A stretch of DNA of 64,000 nucleotides from an uncultured Collinsella sp. (GCA_958421275.1 CATZLI010000005.1:62001-126000), one strand, 5' to 3'; shown: positions 28,805 through 37,130, numbered from the stretch's first letter. Notes: generated by a model not told the origin, from the letters alone. Made by a program: numbers and translations.

Positions 28805-28828
28805 GGACAGGTTTATTTTGGCAGGTTA
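28790..28828. repeat. Repeat family B, copy 1 (between convergent genes)
   Basis: AAACCTACCA ... TAGGGACAGG ... TTATTTTGGCAGGTT. Copies at 36227-36270, 38361-38405 and 46498-46544. This copy gives both the TAG of the GNAT gene (28802-28804) and the TAA of the convergent GntR gene (28826-28828). Confidence 0.75.
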
Positions 28829-29548
28829 GCCGATGGGCTCGGTGTATTTGGCGCGGTCGGTGCGTTGGATGCGCTTGGAGACATGGAGCGGGCGGCCGTC
28901 GGTGTCGTAGACGTAGTCGGTGATCAGGATCAGTGCCTGCCCGCGCTCAACGTTGAGCAAAAACGCCTCGTTTTGCGAGGCATAGCACACCTCAAAGGTC
29001 TTGTGCCCCTGTGCCGGCGCGCGATGGAATTCCTGGCGTAGCGTCGCGTAGAGCGAACCATTGATATCGTGATCGATGAGTGCTTCAAAGCTCGGTGGTA
29101 GATAGGTAGTCTCCAGGCACAGCGGCGCATCGTCCAGATAACGCAGACGGACAAGTTTGACGAGCTTGCTGCCCACGGTGACATCGAAGAACTTGGCCAC
29201 ATTGCCCGCGGCCTTGGCAAAGCCCGAGTCCACCGTGCGCGTGGTGGGCTTCATGCCCTGATCCTGGACCTGTGCCGTGTAGCTCGAAAACACCAAGTTG
29301 TTCTCGTGGAGTGCCGGCGTGTCGGCCACAAAGGCGCCACGTCCGCGCTCGGTGCGCACCAGGCCCTCATCAACGAGTACCTTAAGGGCATGGCGCACGG
29401 TGCTGCGCGACAGCCCCGATTCGTCCATGAGTTCCATCTCGGACGGCAGCTTGTCTCCACGTGCGTAGGTGCCGGAGGCGATGCGGTCGCGCAGCATGCC
29501 CGCCAAGCGCTCGTATTGGGTCAGTCTCTTTTTAGATGAAGCGTTCAT
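28826..29548 (-). CDS. GntR/UTRA regulator 1, divergent from the first SIS gene
   Basis: 240 residues: a GntR winged helix (about 10-75, with GDKLPSEMELMDESGLSRSTVRHAL) and a UTRA ligand domain (about 95-235). HutC-subfamily regulators of this kind are usually repressors released by a phosphorylated sugar or amino sugar. The gene is transcribed away from the SIS gene at 29754, and the shared 205-bp spacer carries operator-like repeats, so control of that gene and of itself is likely. It is paralogous to the regulators at 38497 and 41726. Confidence 0.9.
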   Translation of the reverse strand: MNASSKKRLTQYERLAGMLRDRIASGTYARGDKLPSEMELMDESGLSRSTVRHALKVLVDEGLVRTERGRGAFVADTPALHENNLVFSSYTAQVQDQGMKPTTRTVDSGFAKAAGNVAKFFDVTVGSKLVKLVRLRYLDDAPLCLETTYLPPSFEALIDHDINGSLYATLRQEFHRAPAQGHKTFEVCYASQNEAFLLNVERGQALILITDYVYDTDGRPLHVSKRIQRTDRAKYTEPIG

Positions 29549-29558
29549 GCGATCAACC

Positions 29559-29715
29559 TGTATCTAACTTGTATGCGTATCTAATCAAGCATGTATTCAA
29601 TACAACAACAAAACCGCTGGTATCCAGTTATCGAAAACCGCATCAGCAAAATATCTAAGACAAATATAGCATACAACTAGTCGACATAACCAAAACATGT
29701 ATGTAACTTGTATGC
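29559..29715. promoter_or_regulatory. Operator cluster in the GntR1-SIS1 divergent promoter
   Basis: Two near-identical direct copies of TGTATSTAACTTGTATGC lie at 29559-29576 (next to the GntR start) and 29698-29715 (next to the SIS start). Between them are a palindrome TGTATTCAATACA (29592-29604) and an inverse half-site GCATACAACTA (29669-29679). The TTGTAT/ATACAA core is of the kind bound by GntR/HutC repressors. The spacer is also strikingly AT-rich for this genome. Confidence 0.65.
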
Positions 29716-29753
29716 CATCGAGAGCATCAAACGAGAAGAAAGGCTGATGCACG

Positions 29754-30746
29754 ATGACTACTCAGGAACAGGTTAAGGACGTCGTCTCCCAGGTTTTGGC
29801 TGACAAGACAGACAAGGGCGGTATCAAGCGCGTCGTGTGGATTGGCGCCGGCGGATCCAACGGCGGCAACTATCCTGCCCAGTACTTTATGGAGCACGAG
29901 GCCACGCAGGTCGTGAGCTCCAGCTACACCAGCAACGAGTTCGTGCATGCAACCCCTGCCTACGTCAACGAGAACACCCTGGCCGTCGTCGTGTCCATGC
30001 GCGGCACCAAGGAGACCATCGTCGCCGCCCAGGTCGCCAAGGACCACGGCGCCAGCACCATCGCCATCTATGTCGACGAGTCCGGTCTCACCGAGGTCTG
30101 CGACTACAAGATCCAGTATGACAGCCTGGCCGTCGATGAGTCCTGCATGGGCCGTACCAACTCCGCCGTCGTGACCATGATCGCCATGGAGCTTACGCAG
30201 CAGACCGAGGGCTATGCCGAGTACGAGACCGCTATGGCCGCCTTCGACTTGGTCGACCCCATCTATCGCAAGGCCGTCGAGTATACCCGTCCGCTCGCTG
30301 CCAAGTGGGCCGAGCAGAACGCCGACAAGCCCTGCATTAATGTCATGGCTCAGGGTCCGCTTTTTGGTGCCGCTTACGTCTTTAGCATCTGCAACGTACA
30401 GGAGATGCTGCAGATCGACTCCTGCACCATCAACACCTGCGACTTCTTCCACGGCCCCTTCGAGATCCTGGACAAGCGCACCTCGCTGTTCCAGCTCATC
30501 AGCGTCGGCCGCAGCCGCTGCAACGACGAGCGCGGCATCCGCTTCGTCAATCAGTACGGTGGCGAGCGCGTCTATCAGCTCGACGCCAAGGAGCTTGGCC
30601 TCAACGACATCAAGGACAGCGTGAGCGAGTACTTCAACCACCTGATCTTTGCGCCGATCCTCAACAACGTGTACATGCGTGCGCTTTCTGCCGTCACCCA
30701 CAAGGACTACATGACGCGCCGCTACATGTGGAAGTTGGACTACTAG
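29754..30746 (+). CDS. SIS-domain protein 1, FrlB-like (deglycase family) with altered motif
   Basis: 330 residues, two SIS domains in tandem, the architecture of fructoselysine-6-phosphate deglycase (FrlB) and glucoselysine-6-phosphate deglycase (GfrF). Seen are the sugar-phosphate loop VWIGAGGSNGGNY, a second loop VVSMRGTKE, and a C-terminal RRYMWKLDY ending shared with the paralogue at 35145. In the motif before His-Gly-Pro the two paralogues have Glu (GEYFHGP), while this protein has Asp230 (CDFFHGP), so its chemistry or substrate may differ. The reaction expected for the family is hydrolysis of a phosphorylated Amadori product to sugar phosphate and free amino acid. Confidence 0.8.
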   Translation: MTTQEQVKDVVSQVLADKTDKGGIKRVVWIGAGGSNGGNYPAQYFMEHEATQVVSSSYTSNEFVHATPAYVNENTLAVVVSMRGTKETIVAAQVAKDHGASTIAIYVDESGLTEVCDYKIQYDSLAVDESCMGRTNSAVVTMIAMELTQQTEGYAEYETAMAAFDLVDPIYRKAVEYTRPLAAKWAEQNADKPCINVMAQGPLFGAAYVFSICNVQEMLQIDSCTINTCDFFHGPFEILDKRTSLFQLISVGRSRCNDERGIRFVNQYGGERVYQLDAKELGLNDIKDSVSEYFNHLIFAPILNNVYMRALSAVTHKDYMTRRYMWKLDY

Positions 30747-30754
30747 GGGATATT

Positions 30755-30981
30755 GGTTCCGCCGTTCTACCGAACGGCGGACCGGCCGACGCTGCGCACC
30801 CGGCATTTGGCCAATCTGCCGTTCAATTTCAAAGGCGCGACCAGAAGGTCAGCGCCTTTTCATTTCACGGCGCCTTGGCTCAAATGACGGGCGCTCGCTG
30901 ACATTGCCAAAACGTCGGCGTTGCCGTGGTTGGCACTTGGGGACGTTCCTTTTGTGCCGGCACTTGGGGACACTCCTGGGA
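30755..30981. repeat. Repeat family E, copy 1 (two-hairpin element)
   Basis: Right after the SIS1 stop: hairpin one (CCGCCGTTC/GAACGGCGG, loop TACC, 30759-30780), then GGCCGACGCTGC, CCAATCTGCC, hairpin two (lower stem AAGGCGC/GCGCCTT with apex GACCAGAAGGTC, 30831-30858, followed by TTT, so it can act as terminator), then ACGTCGGCGTTGCCG and a double CACTTGGGGAC unit. The second copy is at 39217-39488. Confidence 0.8.
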
Positions 30982-31009
30982 ATCATTTCCTCGTTCACCG
31001 ATTTGTGTC

Positions 31010-31037
31010 TTGAAAAATGTATATAACGACTATAACG
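31010..31037 (+). promoter_or_regulatory. Promoter/operator of the EamA gene
   Basis: TTGAAA (31010-31015) and TATAAC (31031-31036) with a short 15-bp spacer. The site ATAACGACTATAACG (31023-31037) overlaps the -10 and matches 13 of 15 positions of a site in front of the PTS operon (32312-32326). Confidence 0.55.
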
Positions 31038-31077
31038 TAGTGTGAAACATATTGGAAACAATACCGAGGAGGCTGCG

Positions 31078-32160
31078 TTGAAGAAAAGCAATCTGGGCTA
31101 TGTGCTGGTGCTGATCGCCGCGCTTATGTGGGGCAGCATCGGAATCTTTGTAAACGGCATCTCGGCCATGGGCGTTTCGTCCCAGAGCATGGCTGCCTTT
31201 CGCTTGTTGGTCGGAGCGCTTATCTTGGCGCCGGTCCTGATGTTTATGGGCTGCCGTCCGGGTGAGGGGTCCACCGTGGCTCAGGGTCCGCTGGCCCTGT
31301 TCAAGGCAAGCCCTAAAGAGCTTGTTCCCTGCGCGCTTGTCGGTATCGTCGGTCTGGCCGCCGCCAACACCTGTTATTACGAGTGCATGGGCGAGGTGGG
31401 CATGTCCACGGCCTCGGTGCTGCTCTACACCTCACCGGTGTTTGGCGTCATGCTCGGCCGCGTGCTTTATCGCGAGGACGTGACCCCCAACAAGCTCGTT
31501 GCCATTGTCTTTAACATCGTTGGCTGCGTGCTTGCAGTGACCAATGGCGACCTTTCCGGTTTTCATTTTTCGGTTTGGGGCGTCACATCGGGCGTGATTG
31601 CAGGCCTTTGTGGTGCGTCGCTCGCGGTGTTTAGCCGGATAGCAACCAAGACGGTCCACCCGCTTGCTGTCACGTTTTGGGGCTTTGTATTTGGCGGTGC
31701 GGTTATGGCAGCTATCGCGGCTCCGTGGCCGGATGTCGCCGCGGCAATGTCGCCACAGCTGCTGCTGTTGTTCCTTGGCTTTGGACTCATCCCCACAGCC
31801 GTGGCTTACATCTTATATATGCAGGGTCTGTCCATGGGGCTCGAGACATCGAAAGTTCCCGTCGTAATGTCTTTCGAGACGGTCGTCACCGTACTGGTGG
31901 GCATTGGTGTCTATGCCGAGCCCGCCGGTGCGATCAAGGTTCTGGGCATTGTGCTGGTGCTCGCGTCCATCCTGATCATGAACACCGACTTCTCCAAGCT
32001 GCGCAACAGTGTGTTTGTCGGTCATGTCATTGAGAGCATGACCTTTAAGCCCAATGCGTGGTGGACCGAAAAATCGCAGGACATGGATCTGTTTAAGGAG
32101 CGCACCGGCATCGCGCTGGAGCCCACCGTGCAGGAAAGCCCCTGGTACTTTGTGCGATAG
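31078..32160 (+). CDS. EamA/DMT-superfamily carrier
   Basis: 360 residues from TTG 31078, chosen because AGGAGG lies 7 nt ahead and no ATG fits; an upstream ATG at 31042 lacks a site. Ten predicted helices in two EamA repeats (GYVLVLIAALMWGSIGIFVNG and the second starting near SVWGVTSGVIAGLCGASLAV), then a soluble C-terminal tail of ~50 residues. It would carry small metabolites across the membrane, perhaps exporting the amino acid freed from a glycated substrate or a side product. It sits between the SIS gene and the PTS operon and shares an operator motif with the latter. Confidence 0.8.
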   Translation: MKKSNLGYVLVLIAALMWGSIGIFVNGISAMGVSSQSMAAFRLLVGALILAPVLMFMGCRPGEGSTVAQGPLALFKASPKELVPCALVGIVGLAAANTCYYECMGEVGMSTASVLLYTSPVFGVMLGRVLYREDVTPNKLVAIVFNIVGCVLAVTNGDLSGFHFSVWGVTSGVIAGLCGASLAVFSRIATKTVHPLAVTFWGFVFGGAVMAAIAAPWPDVAAAMSPQLLLLFLGFGLIPTAVAYILYMQGLSMGLETSKVPVVMSFETVVTVLVGIGVYAEPAGAIKVLGIVLVLASILIMNTDFSKLRNSVFVGHVIESMTFKPNAWWTEKSQDMDLFKERTGIALEPTVQESPWYFVR

Positions 32161-32304
32161 GGGATGAGCGGGGCGCTTGATCGGGCACCGCCAAGCCAGC
32201 GCTGACCTGTCCTGCACCAACGTTTCGAGTACGTTAAACCCGTCAACGGTCGATTTTCACCCGCGAACGGTCTTTATACTAATTAGCAATATCCGCAACG
32301 TATA

Positions 32305-32326
32305 AGACGTTATAATGACCATAACG
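32305..32326 (+). promoter_or_regulatory. Operator and -10 region of the PTS operon
   Basis: AGACGTTATA (32305-32314) also occurs in front of the GntR gene at 38497, and ATAATGACCATAACG (32312-32326) nearly matches the EamA operator. TATAAT (32311-32316) is a perfect -10 inside the site, but no good -35 is seen; TATACT at 32275-32280 is a second candidate. Confidence 0.55.
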
Positions 32327-32342
32327 AAAAGGAGGAGGCAAG

Positions 32343-33266
32343 ATGAATCAGATCATTCTCGCATCTCATGGCGGCCTGGCCGCAGGCGCCAAAGACACGC
32401 TCGAGATGGTTCTCGGCGACGTGTCGAACGTCCACGTCGTGTCGCTTGCTCGTGACGACAAGGAGCCCATCACCAATAAGGTGGACGCCATGATCGCCAC
32501 GTTCAACGCGGACGACACCGTCTATGTGCTGACCGATATGCTCGGCAGCTCGGTCAACAACAACATGGTCGAGCTTTCCAAGAACGGCACGAAGTTCACG
32601 GTTGTCAGCGGTTTCAACATCCCGCTGGCGCTCACGCTTGCTATGAGCCCCGTCCCCGTCAAGGGTGCCGAGCTCGCAGCCCTCATCAACGAGGCCCGCA
32701 CCGGTCTGACCAACCCCAACGCACCGGTCGAGGCCGCCGCGGCTCCTGCCAAGAAGACCAAGGCATCCCGTCACAGCTCCGGTCCCGCCAAGATCGTCCT
32801 CGCACGTCTTGACTACCGTTTGCTGCACGGCCAGGTCGTCTTTACCTGGACCACCAAGGTTCAGGCCGAGCGCATCATCGTCGTCGACAACGCTGCCGCC
32901 AACGATGACATCAAGAAGGGCGCTCTTAAGCTGGCCAAGCCCCAGGGCGTGCGCCTGAACGTCTTCACCGTCGAGCGTGCCCTCGCCAAGATGGACAAGC
33001 TCAACACCCTCGGCGAGCGCGTCATGTTCGTCTTTGGCAACACGGCCGAGATGCTGCAGTTCTGCCAGGGCTACAAGCTCGACGCCATCAACTTGGGCGC
33101 CACCGCCAACCACGACGGCGCCGATCAGGTCGGCGGCAAGGACAGCTCCGTCTTCCTCGACGCCACCCAGAAGGCCGACGTCAACCAGCTGCTCGACATG
33201 GGCATCAAGCTCTATGTCCAGCAGACCCCTACGTATCAGAGCGTCGACATCGACGCCAAGCTGTAA
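32343..33266 (+). CDS. PTS mannose-family IIA-IIB fusion
   Basis: 307 residues. The N-terminal IIA domain (about 1-125) has phospho-His9 in LASHGG; an Ala/Lys/Pro linker follows; the IIB domain (about 145-307) starts with KIVLARLDYRLLHGQV, where His162 is the phosphoryl carrier. It passes phosphate from HPr to the sugar as it enters through IIC-IID. GGAGGAGG lies ahead of ATG 32343. First gene of the operon IIAB-IIC-IID-SIS2. A fused IIA-IIB occurs in ManL/ManX; the SIS partner instead suggests a Gfr-like glucoselysine or fructoselysine PTS. Confidence 0.92.
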   Translation: MNQIILASHGGLAAGAKDTLEMVLGDVSNVHVVSLARDDKEPITNKVDAMIATFNADDTVYVLTDMLGSSVNNNMVELSKNGTKFTVVSGFNIPLALTLAMSPVPVKGAELAALINEARTGLTNPNAPVEAAAAPAKKTKASRHSSGPAKIVLARLDYRLLHGQVVFTWTTKVQAERIIVVDNAAANDDIKKGALKLAKPQGVRLNVFTVERALAKMDKLNTLGERVMFVFGNTAEMLQFCQGYKLDAINLGATANHDGADQVGGKDSSVFLDATQKADVNQLLDMGIKLYVQQTPTYQSVDIDAKL

Positions 33267-33302
33267 TCAACCAGGCTTTTGCCTGACTGAAAGGAGAAGG
33301 GT

Positions 33303-34097
33303 ATGAATACGTTCATCAGTGCGGTGCTCGTCGGCCTCGTCGGCGTGTTCTGCATGTGGGACTCCCGCCTGCTCGGTCGTCTTAACTTCGAGCAGCCCCT
33401 CGTTGGCGCTACGCTCGTCGGTCTGCTGCTGGGCGATGTGCCCACCGGTCTTGCCGTCGGTGCCGCCGTCGAGCTCGTGTCCATGGGCCTGGTGCAGGTC
33501 GGCGCCGCCGTTCCGCCCGATATGGTCCTGGGCGGCATCGTGGCCGCTGCCTTTGCGTGCCTGACCGATGCTTCCGCCGAGACCGCCATGACGATCGCCA
33601 TCCCGGTCGCCGTCCTGGGTCAGCTCCTCGGCATCGTGTTCCGTTCCATCATCGCCGCCCTCACCCATGTGGCAGATAACGCGATCGATAACGGAAAGTT
33701 CAAGACCGCCTACCGTATGCACATCTGCGCCGGCTCCGGTCTGTACGCCGTCATGTACTTCCTGCCGATCTTCCTCGCCGTCTTTGTTGGCACCGACCTG
33801 GTTCAGGCCATCGTCAACATGGTTCCCGAGTGGCTGTCCACTGGTCTTAACGTTTCGACCAAGATCATGACCGCCTACGGCTTGGCCCTGCTGCTCACCA
33901 TGATGATCAAGAAGGGTATGACTCCGTTCCTGTTCATCGGTTTCCTGCTCGCCGCTTACCTCAACCTGTCCGTCATCGCGGTCGCTCTGATCGGTGTGTG
34001 CCTGGCTGTCGTCTTCATGGGCTTCAAGTTCAACGGTTCCCATGCAGCCGCCGGTGTCGATTCCGACTACGATCCGCTCGAAGACGACGAAGACTAA
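33303..34097 (+). CDS. PTS mannose-family IIC permease subunit
   Basis: 264 residues, a polytopic membrane protein with the IIC(Man) pattern: LGDVPTGLAVGAAVELVSMGLVQ and PPDMVLGGIVAAAFA near residues 40-85. It forms the sugar channel together with IID. ATG with GAAAGGAG ahead, 36 bp after the IIAB stop. The last ~20 residues are acidic (DYDPLEDDED). Confidence 0.92.
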   Translation: MNTFISAVLVGLVGVFCMWDSRLLGRLNFEQPLVGATLVGLLLGDVPTGLAVGAAVELVSMGLVQVGAAVPPDMVLGGIVAAAFACLTDASAETAMTIAIPVAVLGQLLGIVFRSIIAALTHVADNAIDNGKFKTAYRMHICAGSGLYAVMYFLPIFLAVFVGTDLVQAIVNMVPEWLSTGLNVSTKIMTAYGLALLLTMMIKKGMTPFLFIGFLLAAYLNLSVIAVALIGVCLAVVFMGFKFNGSHAAAGVDSDYDPLEDDED

Positions 34098-34110
34098 GGA
34101 GGAACACACT

Positions 34111-34944
34111 ATGGCAACCGCAACCAAGGACGTGTCCCTGAACAAGAAGGTCAGCCAGTTCTTCTGGCGCTCCTGGGCCATCCAGGCCTCTTGGAACTAC
34201 GAGCGTCAGATGAACATGGGCTTCCTCTACGGCATGGTTCCCACGCTCGATCGCCTCTATCCGGATGAGTCCGACCCCAAGCAGCTCGCTGCTAAGAAAG
34301 AGGCTTACCACCGTCACATGGCGTTCTACAACTGCACCCCGCAGACGAGCGCTTTCATCCTGGGCCTCGCCGCCTCCATGGAGGAGGAGTACGCCAAGGA
34401 TCCCGAGAACTTCGATCCCGATTCGATCAACGCGGTCAAGACCTCCCTTATGGGTCCGCTTTCCGGCATCGGTGACTCCTTCTTCCAGGGCACCATCCGC
34501 GTTATCGCCTTTGGCCTGGGCGTTCAGCTGGCTCAGCAGGGCTCCATCATGGGCCCGATCCTGGCCATGCTCATTTCCATCGTGCCCTCCGTGCTGATCA
34601 CTTGGTTCGCAGCCAAGATGGGCTATCAGGGCGGTCACGAGTACCTGAGCAAGCTTCAGGGCGGCGACCTCATGGAGAAGCTCATGTATGTCTGCGGCAT
34701 CGTGGGTCTTATGTCCGTGGGCGGCATGATCGCTACGCTGATCGGCGCCACCACCCCGCTGCAGTTCGCTGAGGGCACCGTCGTTATCCAGGACATCCTG
34801 GACGGCATGATGCCTCAGATGATCTCCCTCGGCCTCACCGGCCTTATGTACTGGCTCATCAAGAAGAACGTCAACACCGGTTGGCTTCTCGTGATCGCCA
34901 TCGTGGGCGGCATCGCCCTCTCCGCGGCCGGCATCCTGGCCTAG
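34111..34944 (+). CDS. PTS mannose-family IID subunit
   Basis: 277 residues from ATG 34111 (AAGGAGG ahead), 13 bp after IIC. The signature FFWRSWAIQASWNYERQMNMG at residues 15-35 and MGPLSGIGDSFFQGTIR are typical of IID(Man), a largely cytoplasmic-facing subunit with C-terminal membrane helices. It completes the transporter. Confidence 0.92.
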   Translation: MATATKDVSLNKKVSQFFWRSWAIQASWNYERQMNMGFLYGMVPTLDRLYPDESDPKQLAAKKEAYHRHMAFYNCTPQTSAFILGLAASMEEEYAKDPENFDPDSINAVKTSLMGPLSGIGDSFFQGTIRVIAFGLGVQLAQQGSIMGPILAMLISIVPSVLITWFAAKMGYQGGHEYLSKLQGGDLMEKLMYVCGIVGLMSVGGMIATLIGATTPLQFAEGTVVIQDILDGMMPQMISLGLTGLMYWLIKKNVNTGWLLVIAIVGGIALSAAGILA

Positions 34945-34978
34945 TCGCGACCAAGCGCCTAACCGCTTTCCCCCGGGG

Positions 34979-35009
34979 GCCTGCCTGGCATCCCATACCC
35001 CAGGCAGGC
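34979..35009 (+). terminator. Strong hairpin between PTS genes and SIS2
   Basis: Perfect 10-bp stem GCCTGCCTGG/CCAGGCAGGC. It lacks a real T-run (TTCC), so it probably stabilises or partly separates the PTS and SIS parts of one transcript rather than ending it. Confidence 0.45.
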
Positions 35010-35144
35010 TTCCATCCCCAAAATGCGACAATGGGACAGTCCCCTTGCCGCATCCTCAACGGGCCGGCGACTCGGTCCAAATCACGGTAACCCTGCGAGC
35101 GTCCGGCAATGTGGCGCCGCAAAAAATCGAAAGGAATGTGTCAG

Positions 35145-36128
35145 ATGTACGAGATCGACCTTAACCTCCCTAAGCAGATCGTCGCTGACGTCCTGTCCAA
35201 CCACGAGATCCACAGCGTCGCCTTCGTCGGCTGCGGTGCTTCCATGTCCGACCTGTACCCCGCCAAGTACTTCCTGGCCAACAACACGGACAAGCTGAAC
35301 GTTCAGATCTTCACCGCTAACGAGTTCAACTACGACACGCCTTCCTGGGTCAACGAGCACACCTTCGTGATCACCTGCTCCCTCGGTGGCTCCACGCCCG
35401 AGACCGTCGAGGCCAACAAGACCGCCAAGAAGCACAACTGCCCGGTCGTCTCCCTCACCAACAAGGCTGGCTCCGCTCTGACCGTCGACGCTGACTACGT
35501 CATCGTTCACGGCTTCCACGCCAACTACGCTGCCAAGTGCGAGAAGCCCGGCTATGCCATCGCTCTTGCTGTTGAGATCCTTCAACAGACCGAGGGCTAT
35601 GACCACTACGAGGACATGATCACCGGCCTCACCAACGTCTTCGATCTCTGCGAGAACGCCGCTCAGCACTGCAAGAAGCTCGCCAAGAAGTTCGCTGAGG
35701 ACTTCAAGGACGACAAGATGATTTACTTCATGGCCTCTGGTGCCTCCGAGAAGATGGCTTACTCTCACGCCGCCTTCCTGTTCACCGAGATGCAGTGGAT
35801 CGACGCCGCCGCCTACAACACCGGCGAGTACTTCCACGGCCCGTTCGAGGTTTCCACCGAGGGTAAGCCTTACGTCTTCTTCATGTCAGATGGCGCTACC
35901 CGTCCGATGGACGCCCGCGCCCTCACCTTCCTTGAGCGCATGGGCGCCAAGGTCGCTCTGATCGACTCCAAGGACTACGGCCTGGCTGACGCCGTGCCCG
36001 CGAGCGTCGTCACCTACTTCAACCCGCTGCTGCACCTCGCCGTTATGCGCGAGTACGGCAACCAGATCGCCGAGGCCCGTCAGCACCCGCTGACCATGCG
36101 TCGCTACATGTGGAAGCTTTCCTACTAA
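35145..36128 (+). CDS. SIS-domain protein 2, FrlB-like deglycase
   Basis: 327 residues from ATG 35145 (AAAGGA 9 nt ahead). Tandem SIS domains: AFVGCGASMSDLYPAKYFL and VITCSLGGSTPETV are the sugar-phosphate loops, and GEYFHGPFE (E228, H231) is the conserved family motif. It follows the mannose-type PTS genes on the same strand after 200 bp. That is the arrangement of Salmonella gfrABCDEF, where the PTS brings in glucoselysine as the 6-phosphate and SIS deglycases release lysine and sugar phosphate. No FrlD-type kinase is present, and none is needed with a PTS. Exact substrate unproven. Confidence 0.82.
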   Translation: MYEIDLNLPKQIVADVLSNHEIHSVAFVGCGASMSDLYPAKYFLANNTDKLNVQIFTANEFNYDTPSWVNEHTFVITCSLGGSTPETVEANKTAKKHNCPVVSLTNKAGSALTVDADYVIVHGFHANYAAKCEKPGYAIALAVEILQQTEGYDHYEDMITGLTNVFDLCENAAQHCKKLAKKFAEDFKDDKMIYFMASGASEKMAYSHAAFLFTEMQWIDAAAYNTGEYFHGPFEVSTEGKPYVFFMSDGATRPMDARALTFLERMGAKVALIDSKDYGLADAVPASVVTYFNPLLHLAVMREYGNQIAEARQHPLTMRRYMWKLSY

Positions 36129-36132
36129 TCAC

Positions 36133-36149
36133 AAGTAAGTAGACCTTAC
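36133..36149. repeat. Solo arm related to repeat family G
   Basis: AAGTAAGTAGACCTTAC resembles the outer arm AAGTGAGTAGACTTT of the element at 37012-37130 and is itself palindromic (GTAAG/CTTAC). Confidence 0.4.
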
Positions 36150-36162
36150 GGGTTGATTGAGA

Positions 36163-36193
36163 GGGGATGGGGTTTGCGCCCCGTCCCCTTTTT
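36163..36193 (+). terminator. Terminator after SIS2
   Basis: GGGGATGGGG/CCCCGTCCCC around TTTGCG, then TTTTT. Ends the PTS-SIS2 operon. Confidence 0.85.
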
Positions 36194-36226
36194 GCTTTGG
36201 GGGCGTGTCTGTCGCGTCATAAAGCC

Positions 36227-36270
36227 CCAGATAAAACCTACCAAAATAAACCTGTCCCTTTTTGGCAGGT
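36227..36270. repeat. Repeat family B, copy 2
   Basis: CCCAGATAAAACCTACC ... AAACCTGTCCC ... TTTTTGGCAGGT. It ends directly at the ribosome binding site of the HAD gene. Confidence 0.75.
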
Positions 36271-36284
36271 GGGAGGAGATGCAT

Positions 36285-36914
36285 ATGATCAAGGCAGTGC
36301 TGTTTGACATGGACGGAGTGCTGGTCGATACCGAGTGGTTCTACAACCGCCGCCGCGTGGCGTTTATGGAAGAGAAGGGGTTCCACTTTGACGAGATTCC
36401 CGATCTTTCGGGGTCTAACGAGCCGGCCATTTGGGAGGCGCTGGTGCCCGACGATGTTGAGCTGCGCGAGCGCCTACGCGTGGAGTACAAGCAGGTCTAC
36501 AGCCCGGACCACCCCGTTCCGTATGCCGAGCTGCTCAACGAGCAGACGGAGCCGGTGATGCGTGAGCTGCATGAGCGTGGCGTGAAGTGTGCCATCGCGA
36601 GCTCGTCCTATCGCGAGTTGATCGACGAGCTGGTGGAGATTGCCGGTATCGCCGACGTGCTGGACTACACCATCAGCGGTCACGAGTGCAGTGCGTTTAA
36701 GCCCGACCCCGAGATCTACCTGCGTGCCATGGAGGCGCTGGGGGTGGAGCCTGCCGAGTGCCTGGTTATCGAGGATTCGCCTTTGGGCATCGAGGCCGGT
36801 AAGCGCTCCGGCGCCCGCGTCCTGGCGCTGCGTCCGCACGAGGGTGTCAACCTCGATCAATCGCGAGCCGATGCCGTTATCGATAATCTGACCGACATTT
36901 TGGCCGCTTTGTAG
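36285..36914 (+). CDS. HAD-family phosphatase/phosphomutase (beta-PGM-like)
   Basis: 209 residues from ATG 36285 (GGAGGAG 6 nt ahead). Motif I FDMDGVLVDTE with nucleophile Asp and acid/base Asp, motif II ASSS, Lys in FKPDPEIY, and motif IV VIEDSPLGIEAG identify the class with a helical cap between motifs I and II. Beta-phosphoglucomutase and several sugar phosphatases share this pattern. It might act on the sugar phosphate freed by the SIS enzymes; position downstream of the PTS operon but behind a terminator is the only support. Confidence 0.85.
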   Translation: MIKAVLFDMDGVLVDTEWFYNRRRVAFMEEKGFHFDEIPDLSGSNEPAIWEALVPDDVELRERLRVEYKQVYSPDHPVPYAELLNEQTEPVMRELHERGVKCAIASSSYRELIDELVEIAGIADVLDYTISGHECSAFKPDPEIYLRAMEALGVEPAECLVIEDSPLGIEAGKRSGARVLALRPHEGVNLDQSRADAVIDNLTDILAAL

Positions 36915-37011
36915 CGTCAATCCGCCGCGAGAAGCACTGATTCACGCGTCTTTTGCTGCGGATTGGCTTAATTTGTCATCTATTTGGATCCGTTTGGCTT
37001 CGATTCGGACT

Positions 37012-37130
37012 AAGTGAGTAGACTTTTTGGTGCAAGACGAGCACAAAGCGCATCTGCTCTAGTAAAACCGCAGGTCACAGGGGTGGCGGTTTTGGGTGTG
37101 CTCTGCAGGTCGCGTAAAGTCTACTCACTT
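37012..37130. repeat. Repeat family G: 119-bp nested palindrome
   Basis: Outer arms AAGTGAGTAGACTTT (37012-37026) and AAAGTCTACTCACTT (37116-37130) are perfectly complementary. Nested inside are GAGCACA/TGTGCTC and AAAACCGC/GCGGTTTT pairs, so the whole element can fold into one long interrupted hairpin. It has no open frame. Confidence 0.75.
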
